A DNA stretch of 53,904 nucleotides from contig NZ_PGVF01000012.1 in NCBI RefSeq assembly GCF_002860285.1, forward strand, positions 1-53,904, read 5' to 3'. The notes below the pieces were generated by a model. The model was not told the origin of the DNA, searched no databases, and saw only the letters and a program-made list of their open reading frames with translations. Below are positions 29,234 to 37,641 of the stretch, piece by piece. Within the stretch, counting starts at the first letter, position 1. Each line of letters starts with the position of its first letter. This DNA is from Bacillus sp. M6-12. Lineage in GTDB: Bacteria > Bacillota > Bacilli > Bacillales > DSM-1321. The translations under genes and the position numbers were made by a program.

Positions 29234-29917
29234 CTATTTTACTGCGGAAACGGTTTGTAACGCTTCCTCCAAATTTTCATAAACAATGTTGCCCACAACG
29301 ATGACATCTGCCAGTTGTCCCATTTCCGCCGCTTGTGCAGCGGTTTTAATGCCTCCTCCGTAAAAAAGCACGGTATTGTCCAAGGTAGCTTTTACCCTTT
29401 CAACTAGCTTGGGATTCCCGTAAATGCCGCTATATTCCATATAAAAAATAGGAAGGCGAAACATCCTTTCAGCCATCATTGCATACGCAATTACATCTTC
29501 ATCGTCCATGCTTGCAGCCGCATTTGTCAGTCCGGCAGCTTTGCAATCAGGATTTAAAATGCAGTAGCCTTCGACATGAATCTCTTCCCAATTCATGATC
29601 TCGCCGTACTCTTTAACCGCCTGATGATGAAGTTTCATCATCCAATTGGGATCGCTGCTGTTTAGCACGGTTGGGATAAAATATAAATCAAAACCCGGTG
29701 AAACTGATTCAACAGAGGATACTTCCAGAACACACGGTACAGTATAACGACGAATCCTTGCCATTAAATCGAGTACGTTTTCAATGGTCACACCGTCTGT
29801 GCCGCCGACAATAATCGCGTCGGTACCTGATTCACACACCCGCTCCAGTGCCTTATCACTTATTTCTTTATTAGGATCGAGTTTGAAAACATGCTTCCAC
29901 TCGCGATAATTGTACAT
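29234..29917 (-). CDS. pcrB: heptaprenylglyceryl phosphate synthase
   Basis: TIM-barrel prenyltransferase that joins sn-glycerol-1-phosphate to heptaprenyl diphosphate, giving archaeal-type ether lipids in Bacillus. Marks are EWKHVFKLDPNKEI, SGTDAIIVGGTDGVT, the EGYCILNPDCKAAGLT block, YMEYSGIYG and the phosphate loop FYGGGIKT. ATG at 29917 follows TGGAGGC by eight bases and gives 227 residues, matching the B. subtilis protein; the upstream ATGs at 29932 and 29944 have no good ribosome site. First gene of the operon with pcrA. Confidence 0.95.
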   Translation of the reverse strand: MYNYREWKHVFKLDPNKEISDKALERVCESGTDAIIVGGTDGVTIENVLDLMARIRRYTVPCVLEVSSVESVSPGFDLYFIPTVLNSSDPNWMMKLHHQAVKEYGEIMNWEEIHVEGYCILNPDCKAAGLTNAAASMDDEDVIAYAMMAERMFRLPIFYMEYSGIYGNPKLVERVKATLDNTVLFYGGGIKTAAQAAEMGQLADVIVVGNIVYENLEEALQTVSAVK

Positions 29918-30414
29918 CTTAAAAGCCTCCATTCTAATTCCCATTACACCATTATATCATTTCTGTTTTTCAAGAAAAAAGACTATTCACTGTAAATTAT
30001 CCCCTTTGCTTTATTGGGAGCAAAAAAGCAGAGTCATTCCTAACTTCCAAAACACTATAAAAAAGAAAGGAAGAATGGTGAACGGAATATACAGCTGTTA
30101 AAGCTGAGTGGTTACTGGTAAAAAGTTGCTGGACACTCGAGCTAGAATAACTGTATTAAAAAAGTTATGATTTTTTTACAGATTGTCGAGGATTTTGTTG
30201 CTGTATTATGTAGGTGTATGAATTTTCATTAACTAACTACTTAAGCCGTCATGAATTGACGGCTATGATTATATCAATTTATTTGGATGGCTAACGGTCA
30301 GGAGTTGAAGATTTTCTTATTGAGGGAGGTAGTTGAACAGGGTAAAAATATCCTAATGAAATGCTCACCGTATAAATAACTCATGTTAGTTACAGTCAAA
30401 GGAGTTATGATGAT
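29918..30414. other. intergenic stretch with one small hairpin and a GGCTAACGG word
   Basis: About 500 bases between divergent pcrB and the unknown Cys-motif gene. AGCCGTC/GACGGCT form a seven-pair hairpin (30244-30264) without a T-run. GGCTAACGG occurs at 30287-30295, a word shared with the repeat at 31715. No open frame with a ribosome site was accepted. Confidence 0.4.
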
Positions 30415-30864
30415 ATGCTGGAAACAATAAAAATAGAAAATTGGCTGATAGAAGTTAATGTTGATAAGACCCTGGAATTTTACCGCAAAGACTTAAATAT
30501 ATGCAGCTGCCTCGGCTGCAATAATTTTGTTGAAGCATGTAAATATATAAAGACTCCAGTCTTAGATGTGTTCAGAAAACTAGGGATTAATCCAGCAAAA
30601 CCAGCCCATCTGTCTGAATTCCCTACTATGGAAGATGGAGTAAGACAATACATTGGAAGCTACCATTTTGTCGGCAGAGTTTTTGAAGGAGAAATGAGCA
30701 CGTTATCTAACAGCAATGAAACGAATACGTTTGAGATAGAGAACTTCGCTTTTGGATTTTCTGTGGATTTAGAGTTTGTGCCAGAAGATTTTCCATCTCC
30801 TGTTGTACAGTTAGATTTCGATGCATACATTGATTGGGTTCTTGATGATAATCTGGATGAATAA
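30415..30864 (+). CDS. conserved protein of unknown function with CxCxxC motif
   Basis: A 149-residue acidic protein, not recognised. Near the N-terminus the segment LEFYRKDLNICSCLGCNNF carries three closely spaced cysteines, with a further Cys in VEACKY (four in all, residues about 31-43), which could bind a metal. The rest is predicted mixed alpha/beta with an acidic end (DWVLDDNLDE). ATG at 30415 has AAAGGAG ten bases upstream. It lies alone among repeats in the accessory stretch; no partner gene suggests a role. Confidence 0.65.
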   Translation: MLETIKIENWLIEVNVDKTLEFYRKDLNICSCLGCNNFVEACKYIKTPVLDVFRKLGINPAKPAHLSEFPTMEDGVRQYIGSYHFVGRVFEGEMSTLSNSNETNTFEIENFAFGFSVDLEFVPEDFPSPVVQLDFDAYIDWVLDDNLDE

Positions 30865-30914
30865 GCGAAGGTGTGTGCCTTCTTCAAATAACAGATGCGT
30901 TACTTAATGATCCA

Positions 30915-30974
30915 GCTGCCATTTCAGGCGGCTTTTCTTCTTGCACTAAAGGGGCCGTTTAGCTCAAGAAGGAC
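30915..30974 (+). repeat. dispersed terminator-plus-tail repeat, copy 1
   Basis: GCTGCC/GGCGGC hairpin (30915-30932), then TTTTCTTCTTGC and the tail CTAAAGGGGCCGTTTAGC, TCAAGAA. The copy at 31690-31740 has the same order of hairpin, T-rich run, CTTGC, and a CTAA-GG-GC-GTTAG-TCAA tail. It doubles as terminator for the preceding gene. Confidence 0.5.
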
Positions 30975-31071
30975 TTTCATATTAGATAGAGAAATAATCA
31001 ATAATTTACATTTAATCCCTCATTTTGTAATATTTTCATAGACAGCAAAACGAGGGGTAGGGAATTATACC

Positions 31072-31593
31072 ATGTTAATTGAAACAGATAGATTAACAAT
31101 TAGAGAGTTTCAGCCGCAGGATTGGAAGAGGGTATACGAATATACATCGAATTCACTAGTGATGGAGTATATTCCAGAAGGATTATTTACAGAAGAAGAC
31201 GCGATGGAATTTGTAAAAAAAAACACGGGTTCAAAGGCCGAAAAATTTCCCGTCATTTTACATAAGGAAGATTGCTTGATTGGACATATAGTGTTTCATA
31301 AGTACTTCGGGGAACATACTTATGAGATCGGCTGGGTGTTTCATCCAGACTTTTATAACCGAGGCTATGCATCAGAAGCTGCTTATGCCGTCTTGAAATA
31401 TGCATTTGAACAATTAAAGGTTCATCGAGTCATTGCCACATGTCAACCGGAGAACACTGGGTCATACCGGGTGATGGAGAAAATTGGTATGAGAAGGGAA
31501 GGTTTCTTTAAGAAATGTATCCCTCAAGGAGAGAAGTGGCGGGATGAATATTACTATGCAATTCTCGATGAAGAATGGCAACAACAGAAATAA
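31072..31593 (+). CDS. GNAT family N-acetyltransferase, RimJ/RimL-like
   Basis: Acetyltransferase of 173 residues in the RimJ/RimL (Acetyltransf_3) group. It begins LIETDRLTIREFQPQDW, the hallmark first strand; motif A is HPDFYNRGYASEAAYAVL, followed by VHRVIATCQPENTGSYRVMEKIGMRREG, the usual acceptor-side block. The ATG at 31072 is used, though the AGGGG upstream is at long spacing (about 14 bases). It may act on a protein N-terminus or a small amine; the substrate is unknown. Confidence 0.85.
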   Translation: MLIETDRLTIREFQPQDWKRVYEYTSNSLVMEYIPEGLFTEEDAMEFVKKNTGSKAEKFPVILHKEDCLIGHIVFHKYFGEHTYEIGWVFHPDFYNRGYASEAAYAVLKYAFEQLKVHRVIATCQPENTGSYRVMEKIGMRREGFFKKCIPQGEKWRDEYYYAILDEEWQQQK

Positions 31594-31683
31594 GGCGGGA
31601 ACTTATACAGGAGACTCTTTATGGCTTATTCTAAATTTGTGAATAGATGTACTTAATCTATAGAGAGCTTGAGTCCAAGAATA

Positions 31684-31740
31684 GGGGTTGCTGCGGCAGC
31701 TCTTTTTTCTTGCTGGCTAACGGCGCAGGTTAGTTCAATA
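31684..31740 (+). repeat. dispersed terminator-plus-tail repeat, copy 2
   Basis: The perfect short hairpin GCTGCGGCAGC (31690-31700) is followed by TCTTTTTTCTTGC and the tail GGCTAACGGCGCAGGTTAG then TTCAATAA. Same layout as the copy at 30915-30974. It can end transcription of the GNAT gene. Confidence 0.5.
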
Positions 31741-31818
31741 ACAAAGGTAAATTTCCAGAGATTAAATATAGGATAAGACCCAAAGTTTTTGTTGGGATAA
31801 CAATATAATCAAAAGAAG

Positions 31819-31853
31819 GACAGACCAATAAGATCCGCCCCTCCTGTCTTTAT
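31819..31853 (-). terminator. weak terminator of the YjcZ-type gene
   Basis: On the minus strand AAGACAG pairs with CTGTCCTT (one G-U) and is followed by CTTTT. It lies 25 bases beyond the small gene. Confidence 0.35.
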
Positions 31854-31877
31854 GAAGCAGTTGTCAATTAGCCATTA

Positions 31878-31982
31878 TTAATAGCCTTTGCCAACAAAAG
31901 CAACTCCTACGATGATTAAAAGGATAAACAGTACAACGATTAAAGCAAAGCCGCCTCCGTATCCATATCCATTTTCAGACAT
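31878..31982 (-). CDS. YjcZ family sporulation protein
   Basis: A 34-residue protein, too short for most gene finders: [12 protein letters not shown], then one hydrophobic helix (residues 13-29), ending VGKGY. The glycine/tyrosine-rich start followed by a single membrane helix is the YjcZ signature, a family of small sporulation proteins of unknown function. The ATG at 31982 has a perfect AAGGAGGTG seven bases upstream. It confirms an endospore-forming host. Confidence 0.9.
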   Translation of the reverse strand: MSENGYGYGGGFALIVVLFILLIIVGVAFVGKGY

Positions 31983-32250
31983 ATGCTCCACCTCCTTAAT
32001 GAAGGATAGTATATGCTATGTAAATATTGAGATAATGCTTGGTTATTTACAATGGAATTTGCAAATTAATCAAAAAGACTAAATACATTCAATTCAAAAA
32101 ATGGATGTGCAGTTAGGTGAAAATATTAATCATCAGTACGAAGTAACTGTGCCAGAAAAACTAGTTCACTATCGGAAGCTCAAATTATTCTCCTTTTCTG
32201 CTTCTGCTCACGGAGGTTTGTTGAGGCAGCCAACAAAATCTTTCTTAACT
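31983..32250. other. intergenic stretch, nothing recognised
   Basis: Region between the divergent YjcZ-type gene and the MarR gene. One frame (32101-32319) is open but lacks a ribosome site and family resemblance. Confidence 0.45.
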
Positions 32251-32282
32251 TTTTGTTGTAAATACAACAAAAATATTATAAT
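32251..32282 (+). promoter_or_regulatory. MarR operator overlapping the marR-paiA promoter
   Basis: TTTTGTTGTA (32251-32260) and TACAACAAAA (32263-32272) are perfect ten-base inverted arms around AA. TTGTTG within the left arm and TATAAT (32277-32282) can serve as -35 and -10 with 18-base spacing, so binding would block the promoter. A further half-site TACAACAAA lies at 32307-32315, just before the gene. Confidence 0.75.
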
Positions 32283-32333
32283 AATTATTATTACGGTATT
32301 TGCGAGTACAACAAATTGATGGAGATGCATTTT

Positions 32334-32786
32334 ATGAAGGAAATACTACGTGAAATTGGTATGATTGCCAGAGCATTAGATTCTATAAGTAATATTGAAT
32401 TTAAAGAATATGAGCTTACTAAAGGACAGTATTTGTACCTTGTCCGAATATATGAAAACCCAGGAATTATTCAGGAAAAGTTAGCTGAAATGATAAAAGT
32501 AGACCGAACGACAGCAGCTCGTGCGATAAAAAAACTTGAAATGAATGGGTTTGTTGAAAAGAAAGACGATCAACATAACAAAAAAATAAAAAAGCTCTTT
32601 CCAACAGAGAAAGGGAAAAAAGTATATCCATTTATAAAGCGGGAAAATGACCATTCCAATCTCGTCGCATTAGCTGGATTTTCCGAAACAGAAGCAGAAA
32701 TCATTTTTACCCTTCTTCAAAGAATTAGAAAAAATATTGAAATAGACTGGGAATTTGTAAAAAAGGGAAACAATAGAAATTATTGA
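32334..32786 (+). CDS. MarR family transcriptional regulator
   Basis: A 150-residue winged-helix regulator. The recognition region reads GIIQEKLAEMIKVDRTTAARAIKKLEMNGFV, followed by the wing KKDDQHNKKIKKLFPTEKGKK, both typical of MarR. The ATG at 32334 has GGAG nine bases upstream; earlier in-frame starts (TTG 32316, ATG 32319, ATG 32325) lie at or before it. A perfect palindrome over its promoter suggests autoregulation, and paiA follows after 25 bases, so it probably controls paiA. The ligand is unknown; a polyamine would fit the neighbour. Confidence 0.9.
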   Translation: MKEILREIGMIARALDSISNIEFKEYELTKGQYLYLVRIYENPGIIQEKLAEMIKVDRTTAARAIKKLEMNGFVEKKDDQHNKKIKKLFPTEKGKKVYPFIKRENDHSNLVALAGFSETEAEIIFTLLQRIRKNIEIDWEFVKKGNNRNY

Positions 32787-32811
32787 TTATATAAAGGAGC
32801 GACATATGTAA

Positions 32812-33330
<519 letters not shown>

Positions 33331-33489
33331 ATTTCATGGATAGTGTACCGGGAATAAAGGGTTGAGGGAGACTCCGCAAGCGCAAACACCGCACGAAGGA
33401 AATACGAAGCATTTCGAAGAGTCTCGCGCCTTCCGCTCCAATATAGAAAAGTGAAAGCGCCCTGGTCAGCCCCCACAGGAAGTGGGTCA

Positions 33490-33558
33490 GAACGGCATTG
33501 TCACAGGACGAAGGCTGTAACATGGTTTAAGTTACAACTCTGGCGATCTTAGCCGTTC
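33490..33558. repeat. two-stem structured element, expanded copy
   Basis: Outer stem GAACGGC (33490-33496) with GCCGTTC (33552-33558), the word CACAGGACG inside, and TCTTA just before the closing arm. The inner part is longer than in other copies and has its own GTAAC/GTTAC hairpin. Confidence 0.45.
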
Positions 33559-33581
33559 TTCCGCCTGTAAGGGTGTGCTGT

Positions 33582-33622
33582 CATCGACGTTTGACACAGG
33601 ACGTGTCAGGCCTTAGTCGATG
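33582..33622. repeat. two-stem structured element, copy A
   Basis: Stem 1 CATCGAC/GTCGATG, then GTT, stem 2 TGACAC/GTGTCA closing loop AGGAC, then GGCCTTA before the closing arm. Unpaired parts match copy B (53620-53660) while both stems differ with pairing kept. Confidence 0.65.
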
Positions 33623-33652
33623 TTCAATGGTTGGGCACTTGTGCTTTTCGGT

Positions 33653-33940
33653 TTACTTTAAACGATCCAAAGCCATTGTATAAGCGTCGTTCCCGTAGTT
33701 CAAGCATCGTTTTACGCGGGAGATCGTCGCCGTGCTAGCCCCTGTTTCGGTTTCAATTTTATGATACGTTTTGCCTTCCTGCAGCATGCGTGCCACTTCA
33801 AGCCTCTGAGCCAAGGACTGAATTTCGTTTACCGTACAAAGATCATCAAAGAATCGATAGCATTCCTCCAGGTCCTTTAAGGACAAAATAGCAGAAAATA
33901 GCTGATCAAGTTCTTTACCTCTTAATTTATCGATTTGCAT
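33653..33940 (-). CDS. yerC: TrpR-like YerC/YecD family DNA-binding protein
   Basis: A 95-residue protein of the TrpR superfamily, YerC/YecD branch. The helix-turn-helix is EVARMLQEGKTYHKIETETGASTATISRVKRCL (residues about 48-81); the N-terminal helices form the dimer. In B. subtilis YerC is reported as a regulator connected with histidine synthesis genes; that role is taken from the relative. ATG at 33940 has AAAGGAG seven bases upstream. It follows yerB at a 27-base gap and probably ends the yerA-yerB-yerC transcript; a dispersed repeat lies directly downstream. Confidence 0.92.
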   Translation of the reverse strand: MQIDKLRGKELDQLFSAILSLKDLEECYRFFDDLCTVNEIQSLAQRLEVARMLQEGKTYHKIETETGASTATISRVKRCLNYGNDAYTMALDRLK

Positions 33941-33967
33941 AGAGTGACTCCTTTTATCGTTTTAAAT

Positions 33968-35011
33968 TCATTTGCTGTTCAAAGAAATATCGCTGGCTAT
34001 TCCTGCTTCCGGTACAACAGCGACCCAGGTTTTCCCCGGAATCAGCCCTGCCTCTTTATCCCCCAGGAAAGGTACGACTCTTCCGTCAATGTTCTGCCAT
34101 TTAACTTCATTAACTTTTCCTTTTTGCAGCAATATGGCTTTCCCGCCAGCTTTAAGATCAATATCCCGCCGTCCGGAATTGTCAATTACCTGATGGGGAG
34201 CTTCAATCACAAGCAGATTGTCTATTGCTGCGGGTTCCTTTGTTTCATAGTCAACCGTCTGTTCCCCATTGGAATATCTCATATATTTTCCGGCACCCTG
34301 ATCATATTTAAACGCAGAATCGAACGCCGGTGAACCATATGAAATTTGGATTGATTCAGCAGTTTTTCCCGTAAGATCTTTAATCTGTTCTTCAGTTAAA
34401 AATGAAAAACCCTTTGGAGGGGAAGTAGCATCATATGAATTGTCACTTATTCCCTTTTCTATCTTATCAAAGGTTATATAAGAATTATGCGGTGCTTTGC
34501 GAAAGCTTGCCCTTTGGAATAGGGTTCCATCGTACTTCATTCCATTCAGGTTGTCGATATAGCCGCTTTCCAGTAATTCTCTCGCATCGGGACTGTAGCC
34601 ATGGGCGATAAAAATGCTATCCAGTCCTTTTGCAAGCCGGACATAGTAATCACGGGCACTGCGTACAGGCCCTACCTGCTCAGGTTTTTCACTTTGGAAA
34701 ACAGCCAGGAATCTGGTGACATCCCCTTCAGCAAGCATTTCAAATACAATATCAGCTTTTATCAGTCCTGTTTGGGGACGGGCTTTTGGATGGTTATTAA
34801 CCATTACCGCAATAGCCCTTCCGTCCACGCTCTCATCAGTGCCAATCCCTGATAACGGGTACTGGTTCACAAATTCATCCTGAGCGCTTACTTCTTTTTC
34901 AACCTTAACTTCCTTTTTTTCTATTTTCGGTGTTTCTTTATCTGTATCTTTGCTGCAGCCAGCAAGAACAAGCGACATAGCAAGAATACATGTGAAGGTT
35001 CTTAGCTTCAT
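33968..35011 (-). CDS. yerB: DUF3048 lipoprotein YerB
   Basis: Lipoprotein of 347 residues with lipobox VLAGC (Cys19) and a charged linker, then the two DUF3048 domains. The first carries GRAIAVMVNNHPKARPQTGL and VGPVRSARDYYVRLAKGLDSI; the second is beta-rich and ends near residue 340. Function unknown, although the family is conserved with yerA and yerC. The start is ATG at 35011, preceded by GGGGAGTG six bases upstream; the open frame extends to 35059 without a ribosome site. Confidence 0.92.
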   Translation of the reverse strand: MKLRTFTCILAMSLVLAGCSKDTDKETPKIEKKEVKVEKEVSAQDEFVNQYPLSGIGTDESVDGRAIAVMVNNHPKARPQTGLIKADIVFEMLAEGDVTRFLAVFQSEKPEQVGPVRSARDYYVRLAKGLDSIFIAHGYSPDARELLESGYIDNLNGMKYDGTLFQRASFRKAPHNSYITFDKIEKGISDNSYDATSPPKGFSFLTEEQIKDLTGKTAESIQISYGSPAFDSAFKYDQGAGKYMRYSNGEQTVDYETKEPAAIDNLLVIEAPHQVIDNSGRRDIDLKAGGKAILLQKGKVNEVKWQNIDGRVVPFLGDKEAGLIPGKTWVAVVPEAGIASDISLNSK

Positions 35012-35097
35012 AAAGGACACTCCCCGCTCTTTAAAAGAGCAAAATTCCCCCTGGATCATCTCGATTTATTATCTCTACATATCATTACTCTTATATA

Positions 35098-36840
35098 TTA
35101 ACGCATTATAGCAGGAAAGAGTACTTTTTTATTCATTACATCATACATTCCACTTGGTGTAATCCGGATATAAGGCAAGTGGGTTGATGAAAAGAATAAC
35201 AGCGTATAAACAGGATCAGAGAAGGAATAACCCCTTTCCTGCAACAGCCCTTTTAGCTCGTTTTCCTCTTTTATCAGCAACTCTACAGGTTTATCTGACA
35301 TCAAACCTTGTAGAGATAATTCCATTTCATAAATAGGGCTTCCGTTTTCTGTCAGTACAATTCCTCCGCCTATATCTTTAAGCCGGTTGAAGGCTGCCAT
35401 CATATCTGCTTTTTTCTTCCCGATTAACACAATATCCCCTGTCCCAGAATACGAGCTGGCAAATCCATGCAGATTTGTAGCAAATCCTTTTAATACGGTA
35501 TTGATCCTCCACTTGCCATACCGGTCAATCAACATGAAAAAGCACTCGTCATGTTCAAAGGAAAGTTCATCATATGACATATCTGTAGAGACGGAATAAG
35601 GCTTGGTAATAACATCATTGACCATCTGTATCCCAAAAGGCATCGAAAACTGCATATCATCCTGGTCAATATTCCAATCAAGGACAAGCGGCTCAAAACC
35701 AAAAGACTTCCATTCCATCTTGTGTGTATCCTCACAGGCGATTCCGTTTCGTTTTACCCATTTGCCTTTGGCAAGAACAGAAGTCGGTGTAGGATTTTCG
35801 GGACTTTCAAGAAAATTGATGTTGGCAACCCTGCCTGTAGCAATATTGCCGTGCAAATACTCAATATTGTAGTATCGGGCAATGTTTATGGTAGCCATAT
35901 TATAAGCATCAATTACAGGGACGCCAGCTTCGATAGCAATCTTGATCAATACATCGATAAAACCATTTTCGTGAAATGACGGGGGAGAACCGTCAGTAGT
36001 ATAGAAGAATTTATCATACTGGTCGATTCCCAATTCGTGAATCTCCTGCAAAAGCTTAGGCAAATCAGGCCGGATAGAAGAGTTCCTTAACGAAACCATA
36101 TACCCCTGCATAAGCCTTGTCAAAACCTCTTCCCCAGTCATCGCTTCATGATCACAATCTGCCCCGAAAAGCATCATCTTTGCAAGCGTTTTCTCTGAAG
36201 CCCCGGGAAAATGGCCTTCAATCTTCTTTCGCATCCGCTTTGTTTCCTGGATCCAATGCAGCATCATATCATCGCCATCCAGAAGCCTTGGCCAGCCAGT
36301 CAATTCCCCGCCTTGAAGAACAGCATCATGCTCAAGCCATGTCTTTACATTTGTATGGGAAAATACATTTTCCTCATTCTGAATTTCCGATTGTGCATCA
36401 AACCGGCACCACCAATACATCGATACAGGCAAGTTCCGAAGCTCCTTTAATAAAGAAAACGCTTTCTTTTTTTCCGAGTGTAAAAAAAGCAACAAGTTAT
36501 CATTTATAAGTGTTGTCGTTCCAAAATGGGACGCATAACGGGAAAGCGAATGGGGATTATATAAGTGAGATGGATGGCTATGAGGTTCTATGTAACCTGG
36601 CACTAAAAACTGGTTCTCACAATCAATAATTTCGGTTCCTTCTATATTTTCAGGAAGATTATTCCCTGCATATATGATGCGGTCTTCATAAATCCATATA
36701 TTAGCGTTTATCCATTTTCTTAAAACCTGATTAAGATACGTTGCGTTTTTAAGCAATATATGTGGTGCATGTAAACCGTCCAGCACGGCAATATGCTCAC
36801 GCAGATTCTTGTTTTTCCACCTGTAGCGCTGTTCCAGCAT
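35098..36840 (-). CDS. yerA: adenine deaminase-like amidohydrolase YerA
   Basis: Metal-dependent amidohydrolase related to adenine deaminase AdeC; 580 residues. The metal site HxH appears as PHSHPSH (His87 and His89), with EGHFPG near residue 212, TTDGSPP near 283 and a C-terminal cyclic domain. Catalytic proof is lacking for YerA members, so deamination of adenine is a family-based guess; the position beside the purine operon fits purine salvage. ATG at 36840 follows GGAGGG by seven bases; the ATGs at 36846 and 36861 are less suitable. It heads the yerA-yerB-yerC cluster. Confidence 0.9.
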   Translation of the reverse strand: MLEQRYRWKNKNLREHIAVLDGLHAPHILLKNATYLNQVLRKWINANIWIYEDRIIYAGNNLPENIEGTEIIDCENQFLVPGYIEPHSHPSHLYNPHSLSRYASHFGTTTLINDNLLLFLHSEKKKAFSLLKELRNLPVSMYWWCRFDAQSEIQNEENVFSHTNVKTWLEHDAVLQGGELTGWPRLLDGDDMMLHWIQETKRMRKKIEGHFPGASEKTLAKMMLFGADCDHEAMTGEEVLTRLMQGYMVSLRNSSIRPDLPKLLQEIHELGIDQYDKFFYTTDGSPPSFHENGFIDVLIKIAIEAGVPVIDAYNMATINIARYYNIEYLHGNIATGRVANINFLESPENPTPTSVLAKGKWVKRNGIACEDTHKMEWKSFGFEPLVLDWNIDQDDMQFSMPFGIQMVNDVITKPYSVSTDMSYDELSFEHDECFFMLIDRYGKWRINTVLKGFATNLHGFASSYSGTGDIVLIGKKKADMMAAFNRLKDIGGGIVLTENGSPIYEMELSLQGLMSDKPVELLIKEENELKGLLQERGYSFSDPVYTLLFFSSTHLPYIRITPSGMYDVMNKKVLFPAIMR

Positions 36841-37004
36841 GAACATCCCTCCATTAGGCACGGATCAGTGCATACTTACTGAATGTTTTTGAATACACAG
36901 ATAGTGCAATTAATTATTTTCACTATATACTAACATATTTTACGGTTTAACTCATTAAAGTTTTACAAAATTAATGTGACTAATTTGTGAAGGGAGAAGA
37001 TAGG

Positions 37005-37268
37005 ATGAACGGCAAACAAAATATTGGCACCATTAATGCATTAATTAGAATTACCTGCGGCTTTACATTACTTTCATGGGCCACAGCAAAAATGGTAAAA
37101 AAGCCATGGCGGGGCTCAGCCCTATTAATAGCAATGATGGCAGGAATGAAGGTAGGAGAAGGGATTCTTCGCTATTGTCCTGTGACTGAAATGGTTAAAG
37201 AAGGCACAAGCATGATGGAAAGTGAAGGCAAAAACAATAAAAGAGAATCGTCTGATTCCCGCCAATAA
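37005..37268 (+). CDS. DUF2892 (YgaP-like) small membrane protein
   Basis: An 87-residue membrane protein. NIGTINALIRITCGFTLL is the DUF2892 start, followed by two hydrophobic helices and the family end LRYCPVTEM. A polar tail of about 25 residues follows. ATG at 37005 has GGGAGA about eight bases upstream; GTG 36987 precedes that site. It is divergent from yerA and ends at its own terminator. Family role unknown; relatives are fused to rhodanese in YgaP. Confidence 0.82.
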   Translation: MNGKQNIGTINALIRITCGFTLLSWATAKMVKKPWRGSALLIAMMAGMKVGEGILRYCPVTEMVKEGTSMMESEGKNNKRESSDSRQ

Positions 37269-37272
37269 AGGC

Positions 37273-37320
37273 AAAGAGGCTGTTTTTGCATTTCGCCGAA
37301 AATGCAGACAGCCTCTTTTT
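37273..37320 (+). terminator. intrinsic terminator after the DUF2892 gene
   Basis: AAAGAGGCTGT (37273-37283) pairs with ACAGCCTCTTT (37308-37318), with an inner TGCATTT/AAATGCA stem, and ends in a T-run. Confidence 0.85.
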
Positions 37321-37375
37321 GAAAAATTAATTGCTTTACCTGCATCCGCCTATCCAAATGGCCAAAAAATGTGTT

Positions 37376-37475
37376 CGCTTAAATAGTTCCACATTCGAAT
37401 CATTTCCGCTTAAAAACACTAAGCGAGCGCTTAATTAAACAGATTGCCGCTTAATTGACCCGTTAAGCCGCTTAA
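37376..37475. repeat. five CGCTTAA words, four at 20-21-base spacing
   Basis: CGCTTAA starts at 37376, 37407, 37428, 37448 and 37469. The last four are 21, 20 and 21 bases apart. Inverted TAAGC words accompany two of them (GTTAAG/CTTAAC at 37462-37476). Confidence 0.6.
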
Positions 37476-37527
37476 CATTTTCCCTCATTTCATACTACAC
37501 GGAAATAGCATAAAAGGAGTGGAGCAT

Positions 37528-37641
37528 ATGCTCTCTGAATATTTATCAGATATGTTTTTTGTTTTAATTCTTTTAATCGGATCGCTCATCGCTCTATTAT
37601 TCGTCTATGTTAAGAAAACAAAGAAGAGGCGGCCTGAATAG
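37528..37641 (+). CDS. small single-helix membrane protein
   Basis: A 37-residue protein: a short polar start (MLSEYLSDM), one hydrophobic helix (residues 10-28) and a strongly basic tail KKTKKRRPE. The ATG at 37528 has AAAGGAGTGGAG upstream, which strongly supports translation. Its last 32 bases overlap the 3' end of purD on the opposite strand. Not recognised as a named family; the role is unknown. Confidence 0.65.
   Translation: MLSEYLSDMFFVLILLIGSLIALLFVYVKKTKKRRPE

Larger units (their letters stand above)
33331..33643. repeat. composite intergenic repeat with nested hairpins
   Basis: No gene lies here. A GAGACTC/GAGTCTC pair encloses the first part (33371-33425). GCGCCCTGGTC at 33457-33467 recurs inverted at 39095-39105. 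CCCAC/GTGGG encloses AGGAA (33472-33486). The right end, GTTCAATGGTTGGGCACTTG, recurs inverted near 42533-42570 with a seven-base insertion. Between them lie two copies of the two-stem element listed separately. It resembles repeats scattered in Bacillaceae genomes. Confidence 0.6.

Noticed and set aside
30244..30264. AGCCGTC/GACGGCT hairpin as a terminator
   Set aside because: No T-run follows and no gene ends nearby.
32101..32319. Plus-strand open frame upstream of the MarR gene
   Set aside because: It crosses the MarR operator and promoter, has no ribosome site and no family resemblance.
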